DNA from: CAVZTX01 sp963778375 | GTDB lineage: Bacteria; Chloroflexota; Ktedonobacteria; Ktedonobacterales; Ktedonobacteraceae | Length of the DNA stretch: 64,000 nt | Reading direction: 5' to 3' | NCBI GenBank assembly: GCA_963778375.1 | Contig: CAVZTX010000002.1 | Location: 62,001-126,000, forward strand | Made by a program: the position numbers and the translations under genes | Shown: positions 1-10,488 of the stretch, one piece after another | Layout: the number at the start of each line of letters is the position of its first letter | Position numbering within the stretch: position 1 is the first letter of the stretch | Notes under the pieces: model-generated | The model's database searches: none | What the model saw: only the letters and a program-made list of their open reading frames with translations | Told to the model about the DNA's origin: nothing

Positions 1-3000
1 CAAACGAAGCTAGTTGTAGGGAGTCCAAACGATCCGTTAGAAGATGAAGCAGACCGGGTGGCAGAGCAGGTGGTGCATGACGAAGCTGAGCCTTGCAATT
101 GTGATGGAAGTTGTGCAGATTGTCGTTCCGACAAAGAAGGCATGCTACAACGCAAGCCTGAAACGCATAGTGCAAGCAATTCCAGTATTGACGCATCGGT
201 TCCCGATCATTTTCGTGCTCAGCTTGGTAGCGGGCAACCCCCCTCTACTCGACTACACGCTCCTTCTTTGAATCTCGCCTCGGTTACGATTTCAGCCATG
301 TGCAGGTGCATACTAGCGAGCAAGCGGCTTCTTCAGCCCAGAGCATCAGTGCTCGTGCTTTCACTATAGGCCAAAACGTCGTCTTCGGTGCAGGTCAATT
401 CGCGCCGAGTACGACTGAGGGAAAGAGATTGTTGGCACATGAGTTGACGCATGTGGTGCAGCAAACGGGCGAAAATTCGTCGTCACAATTTTTATCTGCA
501 AGGTCTGTGCTGCAACTGCAACGCGCCGATGCTACGCCGACCTGCCCTGTAACTGTGCCTATTCCCACAGGCGAGACCTACACCTTTAATAGCATCCAGC
601 TTGCCGAAAACGAACCGTTCCTGCACCACCAGATGCAGCAATTGGTCATACAGGAAGGAAGGGCGGCCCCGCTTATGTTTCTTGATAGCTTAGAGCAATT
701 TTATGCAAAAGATGAGCTTGCAGCTGCACGTCAATTTAAAAAGGATTTTGAAAAAGGCGAAGTAAGTGGTGGTGTGCCACTGTCCCAGGAGGAATTTGAA
801 CGCTACGATGCAGAAAAGGCGCGCATCTTGAAGATTTTCTCGGCCTCTTCGCGGCGTAGTACGCACCCTTGATGCGGACATTGACAAGTTCCTCGTGGAT
901 TTTTGAGAACGAAGGTCGGCGCATTGTAGGTGAAATGCTCGATGCAAGTGCGCTGAAAGTGAATAGCGAAAGAATTAAGTACGGTATTACCACAAAGCAA
1001 ATTGAAGAGATACAGTATACGGTCAATCCTAAGACCGGATTGCGTTCCTCGTCTAAGACGCAGCATACTGAGTACGGGATGGAACAGACTTCTTCCTCAA
1101 GTCAGGGTCTCTCAGCAGCAGCTGCCCTTTTGATACAGAGGCGCAATGAGCTTGCGCAGTTGAGGAGCGCCCAACAAGAGCATGTCTTTAGCGTGTCTAA
1201 TCCAGAAAGTGATACAACCATTGAGGTTGATGCCGAGTACCACAGGCTAGAGGCGCTGATAGACGTAAAGCAACGCGAATATGAACTCTTACGTGCCGAA
1301 GTGGAGCGACGTTTCCCCGTACTGGCTGTCTTTACCGGGGATGAGCAGCAGGAAAAACTTGCGCAGCTTGCCCAGGGTCCCTTGCCGGCAGTGGCCGCGC
1401 TAATCGCCCAGGAGATCGCCGATAAAAGTGCCAATATCAAGCAAGTACGAGATGAGTTACACCCCGGAGGCGGTGTGCAGATCTGAAGCTGCCCATCATC
1501 GTCCAGCAGGTCATGGTCACCAAAAGCATACAACCGGGAACGATGGAAGCGAAACTCGTCCAGGACACAATTGACAGCATCCAAGGTTTTCCAGGCGATG
1601 GAGAGTATATTCATGGGAACAGCCAGCTTATTCCTTACGGCCTGGCTCCCTTTACAGGGGGCCTCGACCTTGATACCGGCGGCCGCTATTAGTACCGTGA
1701 GCGCCATCCAGCATTATCAGGAGTACCAACTGCAAAGTGCGATGAACCAGTCAGATTTTGACAAGGCGAAGGTTATTTCGCAGCAAGAGCCATCCTTATT
1801 CTGGTTAGCAATGGATATTATCGGGGCCATCGGCGATATCGGAGCAGCGGCAGGAGTGCTTATGAAAGCCTTCCGCGCGTTAGCTCCTCTCATAGACACT
1901 CTCAAGGCCGCGAAGACGGAGGAAGAGGCACAGAAAGCTCTCGGCCGCCGTTGAAGGGGTTGCCAGGACAGAGGGGGGCGAGGCATTAGTGCGAAAGGTG
2001 ATGAATGATGTGAAGAGTTTGCAGAAAGGTGATCCGCTAGAGAAAATCCTGCTCGCGGGTGGTAAGGATGTTGAGGCCCTGGAGCATGCCGCCAGCTTAG
2101 GTGATATCGAACTCCTGGAAGGGGAGATCGGTAAGGAGGTGAAGACGGTAGGCAGTGAAGTCAAATTGAGTAAGCAGGGGTTTCTTAATAGCTGTGGTTC
2201 ACCTCATTGTATGCACATGCGCGAGAAATACGCACAGGCACTTGCCAAAGATGAAAATCTAGAGAAGCGGCTCTTAGACCTTGAGAAGAGGGCAGGCGAG
2301 GCTGCTAAACAGGGTGAAGCAGGCTTGCGGAAGCGGAAAAAGTGAAAGTGGAGGCGGCCGCATTGGAGGAGGACCTGCGCAAAGTTCCCACCCCGGAACG
2401 TACTCAGAATCTCGTGGAAGGCCTAAAAACGCTCGCTCAAAAGTACCCGCTTCTGCAAGACTTAGAGCTGGACGCTGCTGCGGCAGAACGCGTGCTTGCC
2501 AAAGCGCCACATATTGGTCACATGAAGGGGCAACTGCTCGAAAGAACTTCTGGAAAAGCAGGGTGCGCAAGATGCTGGCCAGCGAAGCGGGCAAGGAGGT
2601 CCTCGCGGGTAAAAAGCTACAAGCAGGCGAGCTGGAATTTATCCCGGGCCACCGCATTAACGGATGTCGGGAAAGCACAACTCACCGATGGCCTGCTTGT
2701 GGTGCGCGATGGGGACAAAATGCGCGTGGTTGCTGTCTTTGAGAGTAAGGCCGGGAAAGCCTCTGCCAAAGGTCGTAGGCGTTCTGACACCTCTCTCTCA
2801 GAACTGAGCGAGGCAGATTTAAAGGAATTGAGAAGTAATGCTATTGAAGAGCTAATGGAGCGACGACCCGAGCTTGCGAAGATGAGGAGCGCAGAGATTG
2901 CGCGCAAGTATCCAGAAGAGATAGACGCCATCATGAAGGAATTTCCTCTCTCCGAATTTGGCGACACTCTCGGAAAGACATTGAGCGTTTAATGCCCAGC

Positions 3001-3234
3001 AGTGGTGAAAGATCAACCACTATTCTGATCGACGGCGTCCCAACAGAAGTGATCGGATCATCTAAAACCACTAAAGGAGTCGGAGTTCTCCCAAGCGACG
3101 TGAAGCCTGGAAGGATGGCTGCGGCTTTCAAGTCCGAGGGGCTATCCTTTGAAGCTATGAATATCAAGATAAAATCCAAAGAATTGGAGGCGCTGGCAGA
3201 AGACCTCGCGCACGCGGCCGCAACCAAAAAATAA
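1..3234 (+). pseudogene. Frameshifted DUF4157 (eCIS cargo-type) protein with nuclease-like C terminus; 5' end outside window
   Basis: The reading is open from base 1 in frame 1 (EADRVAEQV, then DHFRAQLGSGQP) and continues in other frames with the DUF4157 core (FFESRLGYDFSHVQVHT, AFTIGQNVVFG, HELTHVVQQ near 435-470). A long helical region follows (ISQQEPSLFWLAMDIIGAIG near 1790-1830). The end (LTDGLLVVRDGDKM, VFESKAG near 2680-2760) resembles a PD-(D/E)XK nuclease. About eleven single-base shifts break it, near 240, 855, 900, 1483, 1590, 1932, 2325, 2535-2565, 2655 and 2970. Most lie in short homopolymers, and there is no other nonsense change. Correcting them gives one protein of more than 1,070 residues. 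DUF4157 is known to mark eCIS-associated toxins; the delivery role here is inferred. The gene may be genuinely decayed, or the sequence may carry indel errors. Confidence 0.75.
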
Positions 3235-3260
3235 GCCAGCCTTAGGGAAGCATTCCACAG

Positions 3261-3269
3261 TGATATAAT
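3261..3269 (+). promoter_or_regulatory. Candidate extended -10 promoter element
   Basis: TGATATAAT (TG plus one base plus TATAAT) lies 33 bases before the start of the second DUF4157 gene. No good -35 box is visible, which fits an extended -10 promoter. It suggests that the second gene has its own transcription start rather than relying on readthrough. Confidence 0.4.
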
Positions 3270-3302
3270 GAATTCATCCGTTACAAGTGAAGGACCCGGG
3301 CC

Positions 3303-5428
3303 ATGACAAGCAACAAAAAACAGTTCGATAAAACCAGTAAGCCCGAAGTAGAGCCACGACACCGGCATGCAGCTAAACAACAACCAGAGCACACGCCAGA
3401 TGGTTCATTTGATCCCCAGCAGGCAGCAGGGAACCTTGCCGTTCAACGAATGCTCCACAGTAGTGCTCAAGCAAAGCACCCCCTGAGCCAATCAAGAGAT
3501 GCCCACAAACAAGAAGCAGGTCGAACAACATCTCAGGCATTGCCCACGATGTTTCTCTTACATCATAAGGAAACCGTTTCCTCTCCCCCTCTCACCGCAT
3601 CCTTCAACACCTCGGTGCGGGACATCCACTCGATGCCTCAAACCTCGCACTTATGGAAGCAAGCTTCGGCAGTAGCTTCAGCCATGTACGCATTCATACC
3701 GATCCTCAAGCCGCCGAGTCTGCACACATGATGAATGCTAAAGCATTCACCGTAGGCCACAATATTATCTTTGGTGAGCACCAATATGAGCCAGGGTCGG
3801 CAAGTGGAAAGAGGTTGCTGGCCCATGAACTGGCTCACGTGATAAGCAACATTCAGGAACAGGACCAGCGCCATCACTGGCACCCCATTCAGCAGTGGAA
3901 CGTAAAGCGGATTTAGCCAGTCAGGCCCTAAGTAATAGCCAGGGAACCATCCCTGTCACGCAGAGAAGTGGAGTAGGTGTTGCACGACAAATGGCAGAGC
4001 GAAATATATCTGTACTATCGGACGCCGAAGTACAAGCTGAACATGAGCGTGTTCGCCAATGGTTGTTGCAACATACCAGGGTTGAATTAGATTATGGGCC
4101 AACTGAAGATTATCTTCGGGAAATTGAGGAAGAGATAGCACGTCAAGCGCTGCATCCACACCATCACTTCCTGGCCTTTCATCACAGGTGTCATCAAGTT
4201 CGGTGCCATCTCCCTTACCGATAGCTAGCTCAACTCTTCAATCGACAGCTCCGGTTGCATCAGGAGTTATACCGGAAGGTCAGGTTGCGGGAGGAGCAAG
4301 GTTAGCTCCTTTGTCGCCCGACGAGTTGTTGAGTTTTGTGAGTTCTGTACGAGGCTTCACTAATAGCCCTCCTGGTCCAGCACCATTTGACCCAAATTTT
4401 GTTGGCCAGCCAATGGGTAAAGGCTACCAGACCTATGCCGCCATTCAGATTATTGATAAAGATGGCGCACAGGTGGCCACTGGTACAGGATCGTATTCAG
4501 GTGGTGGCAGCGAACATGGTGAACAGTTATCAATCAAAGCATTCGGCGAAAATCTCGAAGCACTTCCCAAGAACGTGGATGTGAGCGGGGGCAAGATGAT
4601 GGTAGTAGTAGAAACAGAGCCATGCGCTGGCTGCGATTCGGAACTGAGGGCATTTGCCCAAAAGCTGGGAGTGAAGGATACGAAGTATATGTCCCGGAGC
4701 GCCTCTCCATGACTACTGGTCAACCGGTCACAGCAAAAACGGCGGCGACAACCGTCTTCCAGGGAGGAAGACCACCGACGACGGCGAAACTTGTCGTTGC
4801 GGAAACATTCGAAGTGGTACCAACTCCGCCTGCTAGCGGTGAGGCTATTCCTGCCACGCCACCAGCATCAGCGGCTCAGGCAGAAGCGGCACCAGGTGGG
4901 CTAAAGATGGTAGAAGGATCAGGTTGGGCTGCTTTTGGGTTTGGTCTGGGAATAGTTTCTTCATTAGCACGTCAAAGAGCCATTGAACGCCAGCGCGAAA
5001 CCGAGGGCTATGCGCCCGTTGGCCCAACAGCTTTTGCTAATGAGGGCATCTTCTCACGTATTGGCCGTTTTTTCCAGGATCCCTCTCTTGGCACAACTAT
5101 ACCGGCACCGGGCAGATTTAATCTCCCGGTATGGCGTTCCCATGTCCGTGATCTTGCGAACTCCAAAAAACCTGGTGACACCCTTACGATGGACTGGCAG
5201 GTACATGGTTCCTCGGGAGGACTTCTGAATATCTTTCAAAAAGACGTGGTGGTAACCTACGATAAATTGCCAGATGGAACCTGGAAAGCGCGCGTACCAG
5301 AGGGAGGACGCCAGGTCGAGAATGTTATCTATCTTGATGAGGGCAATCAGCGAGTGCCTGATCTCAATATTATCATCAATGGCTCCGATTTCAGAAGTGA
5401 AGTGGGAACTTACCTCAGAAGAGTTTAA
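3303..5428 (+). pseudogene. Frameshifted DUF4157 (eCIS cargo-type) protein with cytidine-deaminase-like toxin domain
   Basis: The ATG at 3303 begins a disordered N terminus containing AAGNLAVQRML, typical of eCIS cargo. The DUF4157 core follows (GHPLDASN, FGSSFSHVRIHT, AFTVGHNIIFG, HELAHVI near 3610-3845). The middle part (4190-4690) carries GSEHGEQLSIKAFG and ETEPCAGCDSEL, matching the zinc-binding HxE and PCxxC motifs of the deaminase superfamily. The C-terminal part (4690-5428) ends with an uncharacterised region (DSFRSEVG-like, near FRSEVGTYLRRV). Four to five single-base shifts (near 3587, 3845, 4160 and 4680) split it; removing them gives about 700 residues. A zinc-dependent nucleic-acid or nucleotide deaminase toxin is inferred from the motifs only. 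It sits 68 bases after the first DUF4157 gene, so both belong to one cargo locus. Confidence 0.75.
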
Positions 5429-5595
5429 AGCATGACGTATACCAGATGACCACTTGTTAAGAGCTGCCAATCATCGAACCCGCACACTAAAACCCTCTCG
5501 AGCAATCGTCTAACCATTTGGAATGGAAATTGGTTACGATAGTAATAATCAATTACTACCCACAGATGAGGAATATCTCAGAAAGAGGAAAACAC

Positions 5596-6327
5596 ATGAA
5601 CACTTACTGGGGCGTAGTCTCCACACGACCAGCCAACGCAGCACTCGCAACCATCGATGGCCAACCAATCCTGTTCGATTTCATTGCTCAGCAAATAGGA
5701 ACGCCCCGGTTTTGGGGGCGCTACATCGCGGGCAAAGCACAAGGCGACCTGCTGACAGCAGACAAAGCAAACTTCCTTCTCAATAGCAATTGTCGCATAC
5801 TCCTCGTCCACTACGGCATCAACCCTGGCGGGGACTACCAGGCAGGTGTGCAAGATGCCATGAACGCCATTACAGCCGCGCAGAACCTCTGCATCCCCAC
5901 CGGCGTCACCATCTACGGTGATATTAAATCGGGTGTCGCTACCAATATGGATTGGTTCTTCGGCTGGTGGGAAACGATGAGCGCCTCAGTTTACGCGAAC
6001 GCAGGAGGCTTTTACTGCAACCCTTCCACCAATAACGCGCCAAACTTTGCTACTCCCTACTGCGCAGCCATCAACGACCCACGCAATCTCAATCCAGATG
6101 GATCGTTGCGTTTCAACCCACCTCTCTTCGTGAGCGCACCGCGGCCTGGATGTGACTTCGATCGTTCTTACTACGGGCCAAACGAACCACTATGTGTGCC
6201 AGGCTCGGCGGTCATCTGGCAATATGCCGAACAGTGCTACAAGAACGATGTCTTTCCACATGGATTGTGGGATCAGGACCTGGCTACTGATACAGGCTAC
6301 TTTACTATGTGGGGAATACAAAACTAG
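5596..6327 (+). CDS. DUF1906 glycoside-hydrolase-like (Rv2525c-type) protein
   Basis: The protein has 243 residues and starts at the ATG at 5596, preceded by an AGAGGA ribosome site; a longer in-frame reading from 5518 lacks one. WGVVSTRPANAAL, a TIM-barrel-like pattern (FWGRYIAGKA, ILLVHYGIN, VTIYGDIKSG, WQYAEQCY) and the conserved tryptophans match the DUF1906/GH25-like fold, which acts on or binds cell-wall glycans. No signal peptide is visible, so export would need another route. It directly follows two eCIS-type cargo genes and, unlike them, is intact. It could be a third cargo or a lysozyme-like accessory. Enzymatic activity is not shown by the sequence. Confidence 0.7.
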   Translation: MNTYWGVVSTRPANAALATIDGQPILFDFIAQQIGTPRFWGRYIAGKAQGDLLTADKANFLLNSNCRILLVHYGINPGGDYQAGVQDAMNAITAAQNLCIPTGVTIYGDIKSGVATNMDWFFGWWETMSASVYANAGGFYCNPSTNNAPNFATPYCAAINDPRNLNPDGSLRFNPPLFVSAPRPGCDFDRSYYGPNEPLCVPGSAVIWQYAEQCYKNDVFPHGLWDQDLATDTGYFTMWGIQN

Positions 6328-6743
6328 ACCGGGTATCTGCTTGTATGTCAGACAGCAGATTGATGACAGCAAAGTTGACAGCTAAACCGACAGATAACAG
6401 CAAACAATAGCAAACGTTGGCAGACAATAAGACGACGAGAGAAGCACAAGGAGGACATCAGCAAACGCCAGCAAACAAGCTCTACCGAGTCCCCCCTTCG
6501 GCATTTACCTCATGTTTGCTCTCCATGGTTGTTTTTTCCACGATTAATGGGTTTCCGGGGATTGATTTTCTATTTCCACGGTTGTGAAGGAATGCGCTTG
6601 AGCAGGGGGACTAGCCCTCCTATTCGCAGCATACAGTAAAGCGAGCAGGCTCTCAAGGAAGATGTATAATTTAAGAAGACTTAATGCGAGTATAATTCAT
6701 CCGTTGGGACAAGGGGAATTGTCCCGATAAAAGTGAGGCCCTA
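6328..6743. other. Intergenic region with CAGCAAAC repeats and two TATAAT boxes
   Basis: No gene is seen. Between about 6398 and 6480 the octamer (C/T)AGCAAAC occurs four times at irregular spacing. Two TATAAT boxes at 6665-6670 and 6691-6696 precede the sulfatase-like gene. Neither has a convincing -35 partner. ATTCATCCGTT follows the second box, and the same string follows the -10 box of the second DUF4157 gene (near 3270), so the two promoters look related. Confidence 0.4.
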
Positions 6744-8358
6744 TTGAAACCAAGCCGCTGGAATCTTGTGGTAATTTGCCTGGATACCTTCCGCTTTGAT
6801 TTGCTGAACCACCTGGCTCCCTGGTCTGTGATACTGCCGAATCTGGATCAATTACGGAGTGAAAGTGTACAGTTTACGCACGCGTTTGGTGAGGGGGAGC
6901 CAACGATACCTACACGCCGGGCATTTTTTACGGGTGAGCGTTCGTTTCCGTGGCGCTATCGCTTTGATACGAAAGGGATGTGGCCGACGGGGCGTGGATG
7001 GCATAAATTCCGCCTGAGCAGCCAACGATGGCGGAAATTTTGCTGCGCCAGGGGTATCAGACGGGTCTCATCAGCGATAACTACCACTTGTTCAAGCCGA
7101 CGGTCAATTTTACGCGTGGGTTTCTGCAATATGAATTTGTGCGTGGCTATGAAAGTGATAATTACCGAGGCGGGGTGATCACGACTGCTGAGTTGACACC
7201 ATATGTACGGGAGCCAGATGTGCTTGAGCATGCTACCTTGATGCAGTACCTGCTGAACGTTCGGGGGCGCAAGCGGGAGGAAGATTGGCATACAGCGCAA
7301 ACCTTTACACGGGCGGCAAGCTGGATACGGGATCATCAATATGAGGAGACACAGCCGTTTTTCCTGTGGGTAGATTCATTCGGTCCACATGAGCCGTGGG
7401 ATCCACCACGAGACTATTTGAAGCGGTATGTCTCTGATCCTCAATTTGATGGCATCGAGTGTATTTATCCAGTGGGGCTAACGGCGAAGGACTTGAGCGA
7501 GCCAGAGCAACGGCGCGTGAAGGAACTTTACCTGGCGTATTTGACTTTTGTGGATCATTGGGTGGGTCATTTGCTGGAGGTGCTGACACAATGCGGGCTG
7601 GATCAGCAAACGATTGTTATGCTGGTGAGCGATCATGGGACGGAATTGATGGATCATGGGCAATTTTCGAAGAGCGCATCGCATCTGTACAGGCATAATA
7701 CGCAATTATTCTGGCTTATCCGTCATCCAGGTTGGCCTGGCATTGATCCGTCGGTGCAACGAGCAGGCGACACCTACATCCAACCGCAGGGCACCCGCAA
7801 GGGGTGCCCCTACAGGGGACGAAAGGTGGCATTGATCCGTCGTCGTTACCAGCAGGGCACCCGCAAGGGGTGCCCCTACAGGAGACGAGGTTGGAGGCAG
7901 TGATTAGAGGAGCGGGTGTCGAGTGTCACGCGTTTGTGCAGAATCATGATCTTTTTCCGACGGCGTTGGCGCTGCTTGGGGTGGCGCATGATGGGGTGGC
8001 GGGGAAGAATGCGTGGGAGTGGGTGGAGAATGGGGATACTGCTCAAAGGGAGTATGTGATTACGGGGTGGGGTAGTTTTGCGGCGGTGCGGGATCGGGAA
8101 TGGAATTATTTTGTGAACTTCGAGGAGCCGGATGCGAAGGAATTTCTTTTTGATCTGAAGGAGGATCCAGGTGAGCTTGTGAATGTGGCGGAAAAGTATC
8201 CAGCCGAGAGACAGTATCGACGAGGGTTGCTTGAGGAATTTCTTGGGCAGGCGCTGCCAGCCCGGTTGGATGACCAGGTGATTGAGAGCGAGGCCCCGAT
8301 TCGTGTGTATTTTGGATCGACTATTGATCAGGAGAAGCGGGATGCGGGGTTTGTGTGA
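6744..8358 (+). pseudogene. Sulfatase / alkaline-phosphatase superfamily hydrolase, frameshifted and carrying a repeat insertion
   Basis: Translation starts at a TTG at 6744. The N terminus NLVVICLDTFRFDLL gives the first metal-binding Asp and VSDHGTELMDHG (near 7625-7655) gives the C-terminal Asp-His pair. The nucleophile motif reads TIPTRRAFFTG, with Thr where formylglycine sulfatases have Cys, so this is not a canonical sulfatase; a phosphohydrolase-like or phosphotransferase-like enzyme is equally possible. A missing A near 7007 (HK|IPPEQPTM) shifts the frame. Between 7780 and 7885 two copies of a GGGCACCC/GGGTGCCC hairpin repeat interrupt the reading, which resumes in a different frame (NHDLFPTALALLG onward). 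The gene is probably inactive as written. Confidence 0.65.
7787..7882. repeat. Two direct copies of a 30-bp palindromic repeat inside the sulfatase-like gene
   Basis: Copies at 7787-7816 and 7853-7882 are identical over 30 bases. Each contains a perfect dyad GGGCACCC-GCAAG-GGGTGCCC followed by CCTACAGG. A related degenerate copy lies at 41618-41640. The insertion shifts the host reading frame downstream. Confidence 0.75.
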
Positions 8359-8402
8359 GTCCTTTCAAAAAACTTAGCTGCGTTAAAATTTTGAAGCTGA
8401 GA

Positions 8403-9560
8403 TTACGTTAGTGCTTGTTGGACACGTTTTGCAATCCCCCGCAATCGGTGGACTGGCTCATTGGCGAAGACGAAGCGCACATACTTATTGCTGTTGGCAC
8501 TGCCCCAATTGACCATTGGTGTCGCCGCAATCTTACCTAATTCGAGCAAGCGACTTGAGGCAGTTGTACTATCCAACCCGAATGGTGAAACATCCAATAA
8601 GAACGACCAGCCACCATGAGGTGGAATTACGGTGAATGCGCGCAACTCTTCTAGTAAGACATCGCGGCGGCTTTGCCATTCCTCAACACAGAGTTGAATA
8701 CCGTCATTAGAATCAGTGATGGCAGTTGCAACCGCACCCATCGCAATTCCGGTCTGGCATACCACGTTCGTAATGCTAACTCTGGCAACATCGGCCAGAA
8801 TGCCAGCAGGTCCAATAACCCATCCCACACGCCATCCGATCATGCGATATTCCTTTGACGCAGCACCAACGGTGATGACCTTTTCTCGCATTCCTGAGAA
8901 GGATACGGGATGAATAACCCTGCGACCATCATAGAGGATGCGCTCCATTGCCGAGTCGTTGATCAGCCAGCAATTGGCACGCTGACAAAGGTCAATCAAT
9001 GCTTGCCACTCTTCATGAGTAAAAACTGCCCCTGTTGGCATCGAAGGACTCATCAATAATGCTGCCTTTATTGGCTTCGGATCAAGTGCAGCCAATGCTT
9101 CGAGATCCAATCGCCATCCTTGACTTGAAGAGAGCAACGGCACATAGCGCGGAACTCCTCCTGCAAGGCGAACTCGATTGATCAGCCCAACGTAGGTCGG
9201 ATCGGTCAGCAAGACCTCATCACCGGGTTCTAGAACAGCCAACAGGACATTCAAGATGCCCGATAATCCACCAGCACTGATGATGCACTCGGTCTGCCAG
9301 TCATAGTGCTGGCCTGATTGCTGCTCGACCAAAGCGGTGGCAGCCTGTCGCAGAACATCGAGGCCGAAGAAGGGCAAGTAGCTATTGGCAGCGTCATCAT
9401 CCACTGCGCGTTTGGTAAATTCGAGGGCACTTTGTGGTGGGCGCAAGTCAGTGTCGAGATTTTCGAGGCGCAAGATGTCAGGGTCTTTGAGGCTGTCAGC
9501 AAGATCGCCCATCTGTTCAACACCAATCTTCGTGATGTAGGTAAGTCGTGAGACGGACAT
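8403..9560 (-). CDS. PLP-dependent aminotransferase, class I/II
   Basis: This is a 385-residue fold-type I aminotransferase. Lys236 in GAASKEYRMIGWRVGW is the Schiff-base lysine, Asp202 (INDSAMERILYDG) should bind the pyridine nitrogen, and VRFVFANEP near residue 368 should hold the substrate carboxylate arginine. The usual NPxNPTG motif reads SPSMPTG. The family transfers amino groups between amino acids and 2-oxo acids in the cytoplasm; the substrate cannot be told from the sequence. It lies 34 bases downstream of the F420 oxidoreductase on the same strand, so the two are probably cotranscribed. Confidence 0.85.
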   Translation of the reverse strand: MSVSRLTYITKIGVEQMGDLADSLKDPDILRLENLDTDLRPPQSALEFTKRAVDDDAANSYLPFFGLDVLRQAATALVEQQSGQHYDWQTECIISAGGLSGILNVLLAVLEPGDEVLLTDPTYVGLINRVRLAGGVPRYVPLLSSSQGWRLDLEALAALDPKPIKAALLMSPSMPTGAVFTHEEWQALIDLCQRANCWLINDSAMERILYDGRRVIHPVSFSGMREKVITVGAASKEYRMIGWRVGWVIGPAGILADVARVSITNVVCQTGIAMGAVATAITDSNDGIQLCVEEWQSRRDVLLEELRAFTVIPPHGGWSFLLDVSPFGLDSTTASSRLLELGKIAATPMVNWGSANSNKYVRFVFANEPVHRLRGIAKRVQQALT

Positions 9561-9594
9561 GGTTTTCTTCCTTCATTGAGCGTTATTTCATCGC

Positions 9595-10488
9595 CTAAAA
9601 TTTGCTGACGGCCTGGATGATATCGCTCCCTAGTAGTTCGAGGGAGTCTTCTTCGTACATATTCACCAGGCCGCACATGACGTGGGTGATGCCGAGTTCG
9701 TGCCAGGATTGGAAGCGTTCTATGACCTGAGCGGGGGTTAGCGTACCGTTGGAACCATCACGTGAAATTTTGAGATGGGTCAGGACGGTTTTCTCGATGG
9801 CGTCGTAGGGACGGCCTTCGGCTTCACAGTGTTGGCGAATGACGTCGAGTTTGTGTTGGAGCACTTCTAATCCCTGGGCGGGGGAGACATTGCAGGCGTC
9901 GGCGTAGCGGGCTACGAGTCGTAGTGTCTTTTTCTCTCCATTGCCGCCAATGAGAATAGGGGGATGAGGCTTCTGGATTGGTGGTGGTGAACAGAGGGTT
10001 TCGGCGAGTTGGTAATGACGGCCCTGATATGGTTTTACTTCCCCCGACCACATTTGCAGAGCGATCTGGAGCGTTTCCTCTAGACGCTCAAATCGTTCGG
10101 CTGTTGGCGGGAATGGGATGCCGAGGCCAGCGTGCTCGCGCTCGAACCAGGCTGCGCCGATGCCAAGGTAGGCACGTCCTCGAGAGAGGACGTCGAGGGT
10201 GGTGACTGCTTTGACGAGCAGACCGGGGTTGCGAATGGTGACGGCGGTGACCATGGTGCCGAGGCGGATGCGGTTTGTGACTCCGGCGAGGTAGCCGAGG
10301 GTGGTGTATGCTTCGAGCATCTCCATATCGGGTGGCCCAAGATGCTTGTGCTGGAAGAGGTGGTCCATGACCCATATGCTGGCGAAGCCAGCTTCTTCTG
10401 CTCGCTGTGCGATGCGGGCGAGGGTTGGGGCGATTTCGGTGGGGCCTCCGGGCCAGGTGAAGCGACATGCATAGAGACCGAGCTTCAA
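9595..10488 (-). CDS. LLM-class F420-dependent oxidoreductase
   Basis: The protein has 297 residues with luciferase-like monooxygenase features: a start like MKLGLYACRFTWPGG, EEAGFASIWVMDHLFQ, RIRLGTMVTAVTIRNPGLLVK, RAYLGIGAAWFEREHAGLG and PPILIGGNGEKKTLRLVARYAD. These fit the F420-binding branch (TIGR03560-like), which reduces or oxidises unknown substrates using coenzyme F420. F420 use is common in Chloroflexota and Actinobacteria. AAGGAGAACAACCTTG upstream of the ATG is a good ribosome site. It heads a two-gene unit with the aminotransferase. Confidence 0.85.
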   Translation of the reverse strand: MKLGLYACRFTWPGGPTEIAPTLARIAQRAEEAGFASIWVMDHLFQHKHLGPPDMEMLEAYTTLGYLAGVTNRIRLGTMVTAVTIRNPGLLVKAVTTLDVLSRGRAYLGIGAAWFEREHAGLGIPFPPTAERFERLEETLQIALQMWSGEVKPYQGRHYQLAETLCSPPPIQKPHPPILIGGNGEKKTLRLVARYADACNVSPAQGLEVLQHKLDVIRQHCEAEGRPYDAIEKTVLTHLKISRDGSNGTLTPAQVIERFQSWHELGITHVMCGLVNMYEEDSLELLGSDIIQAVSKF

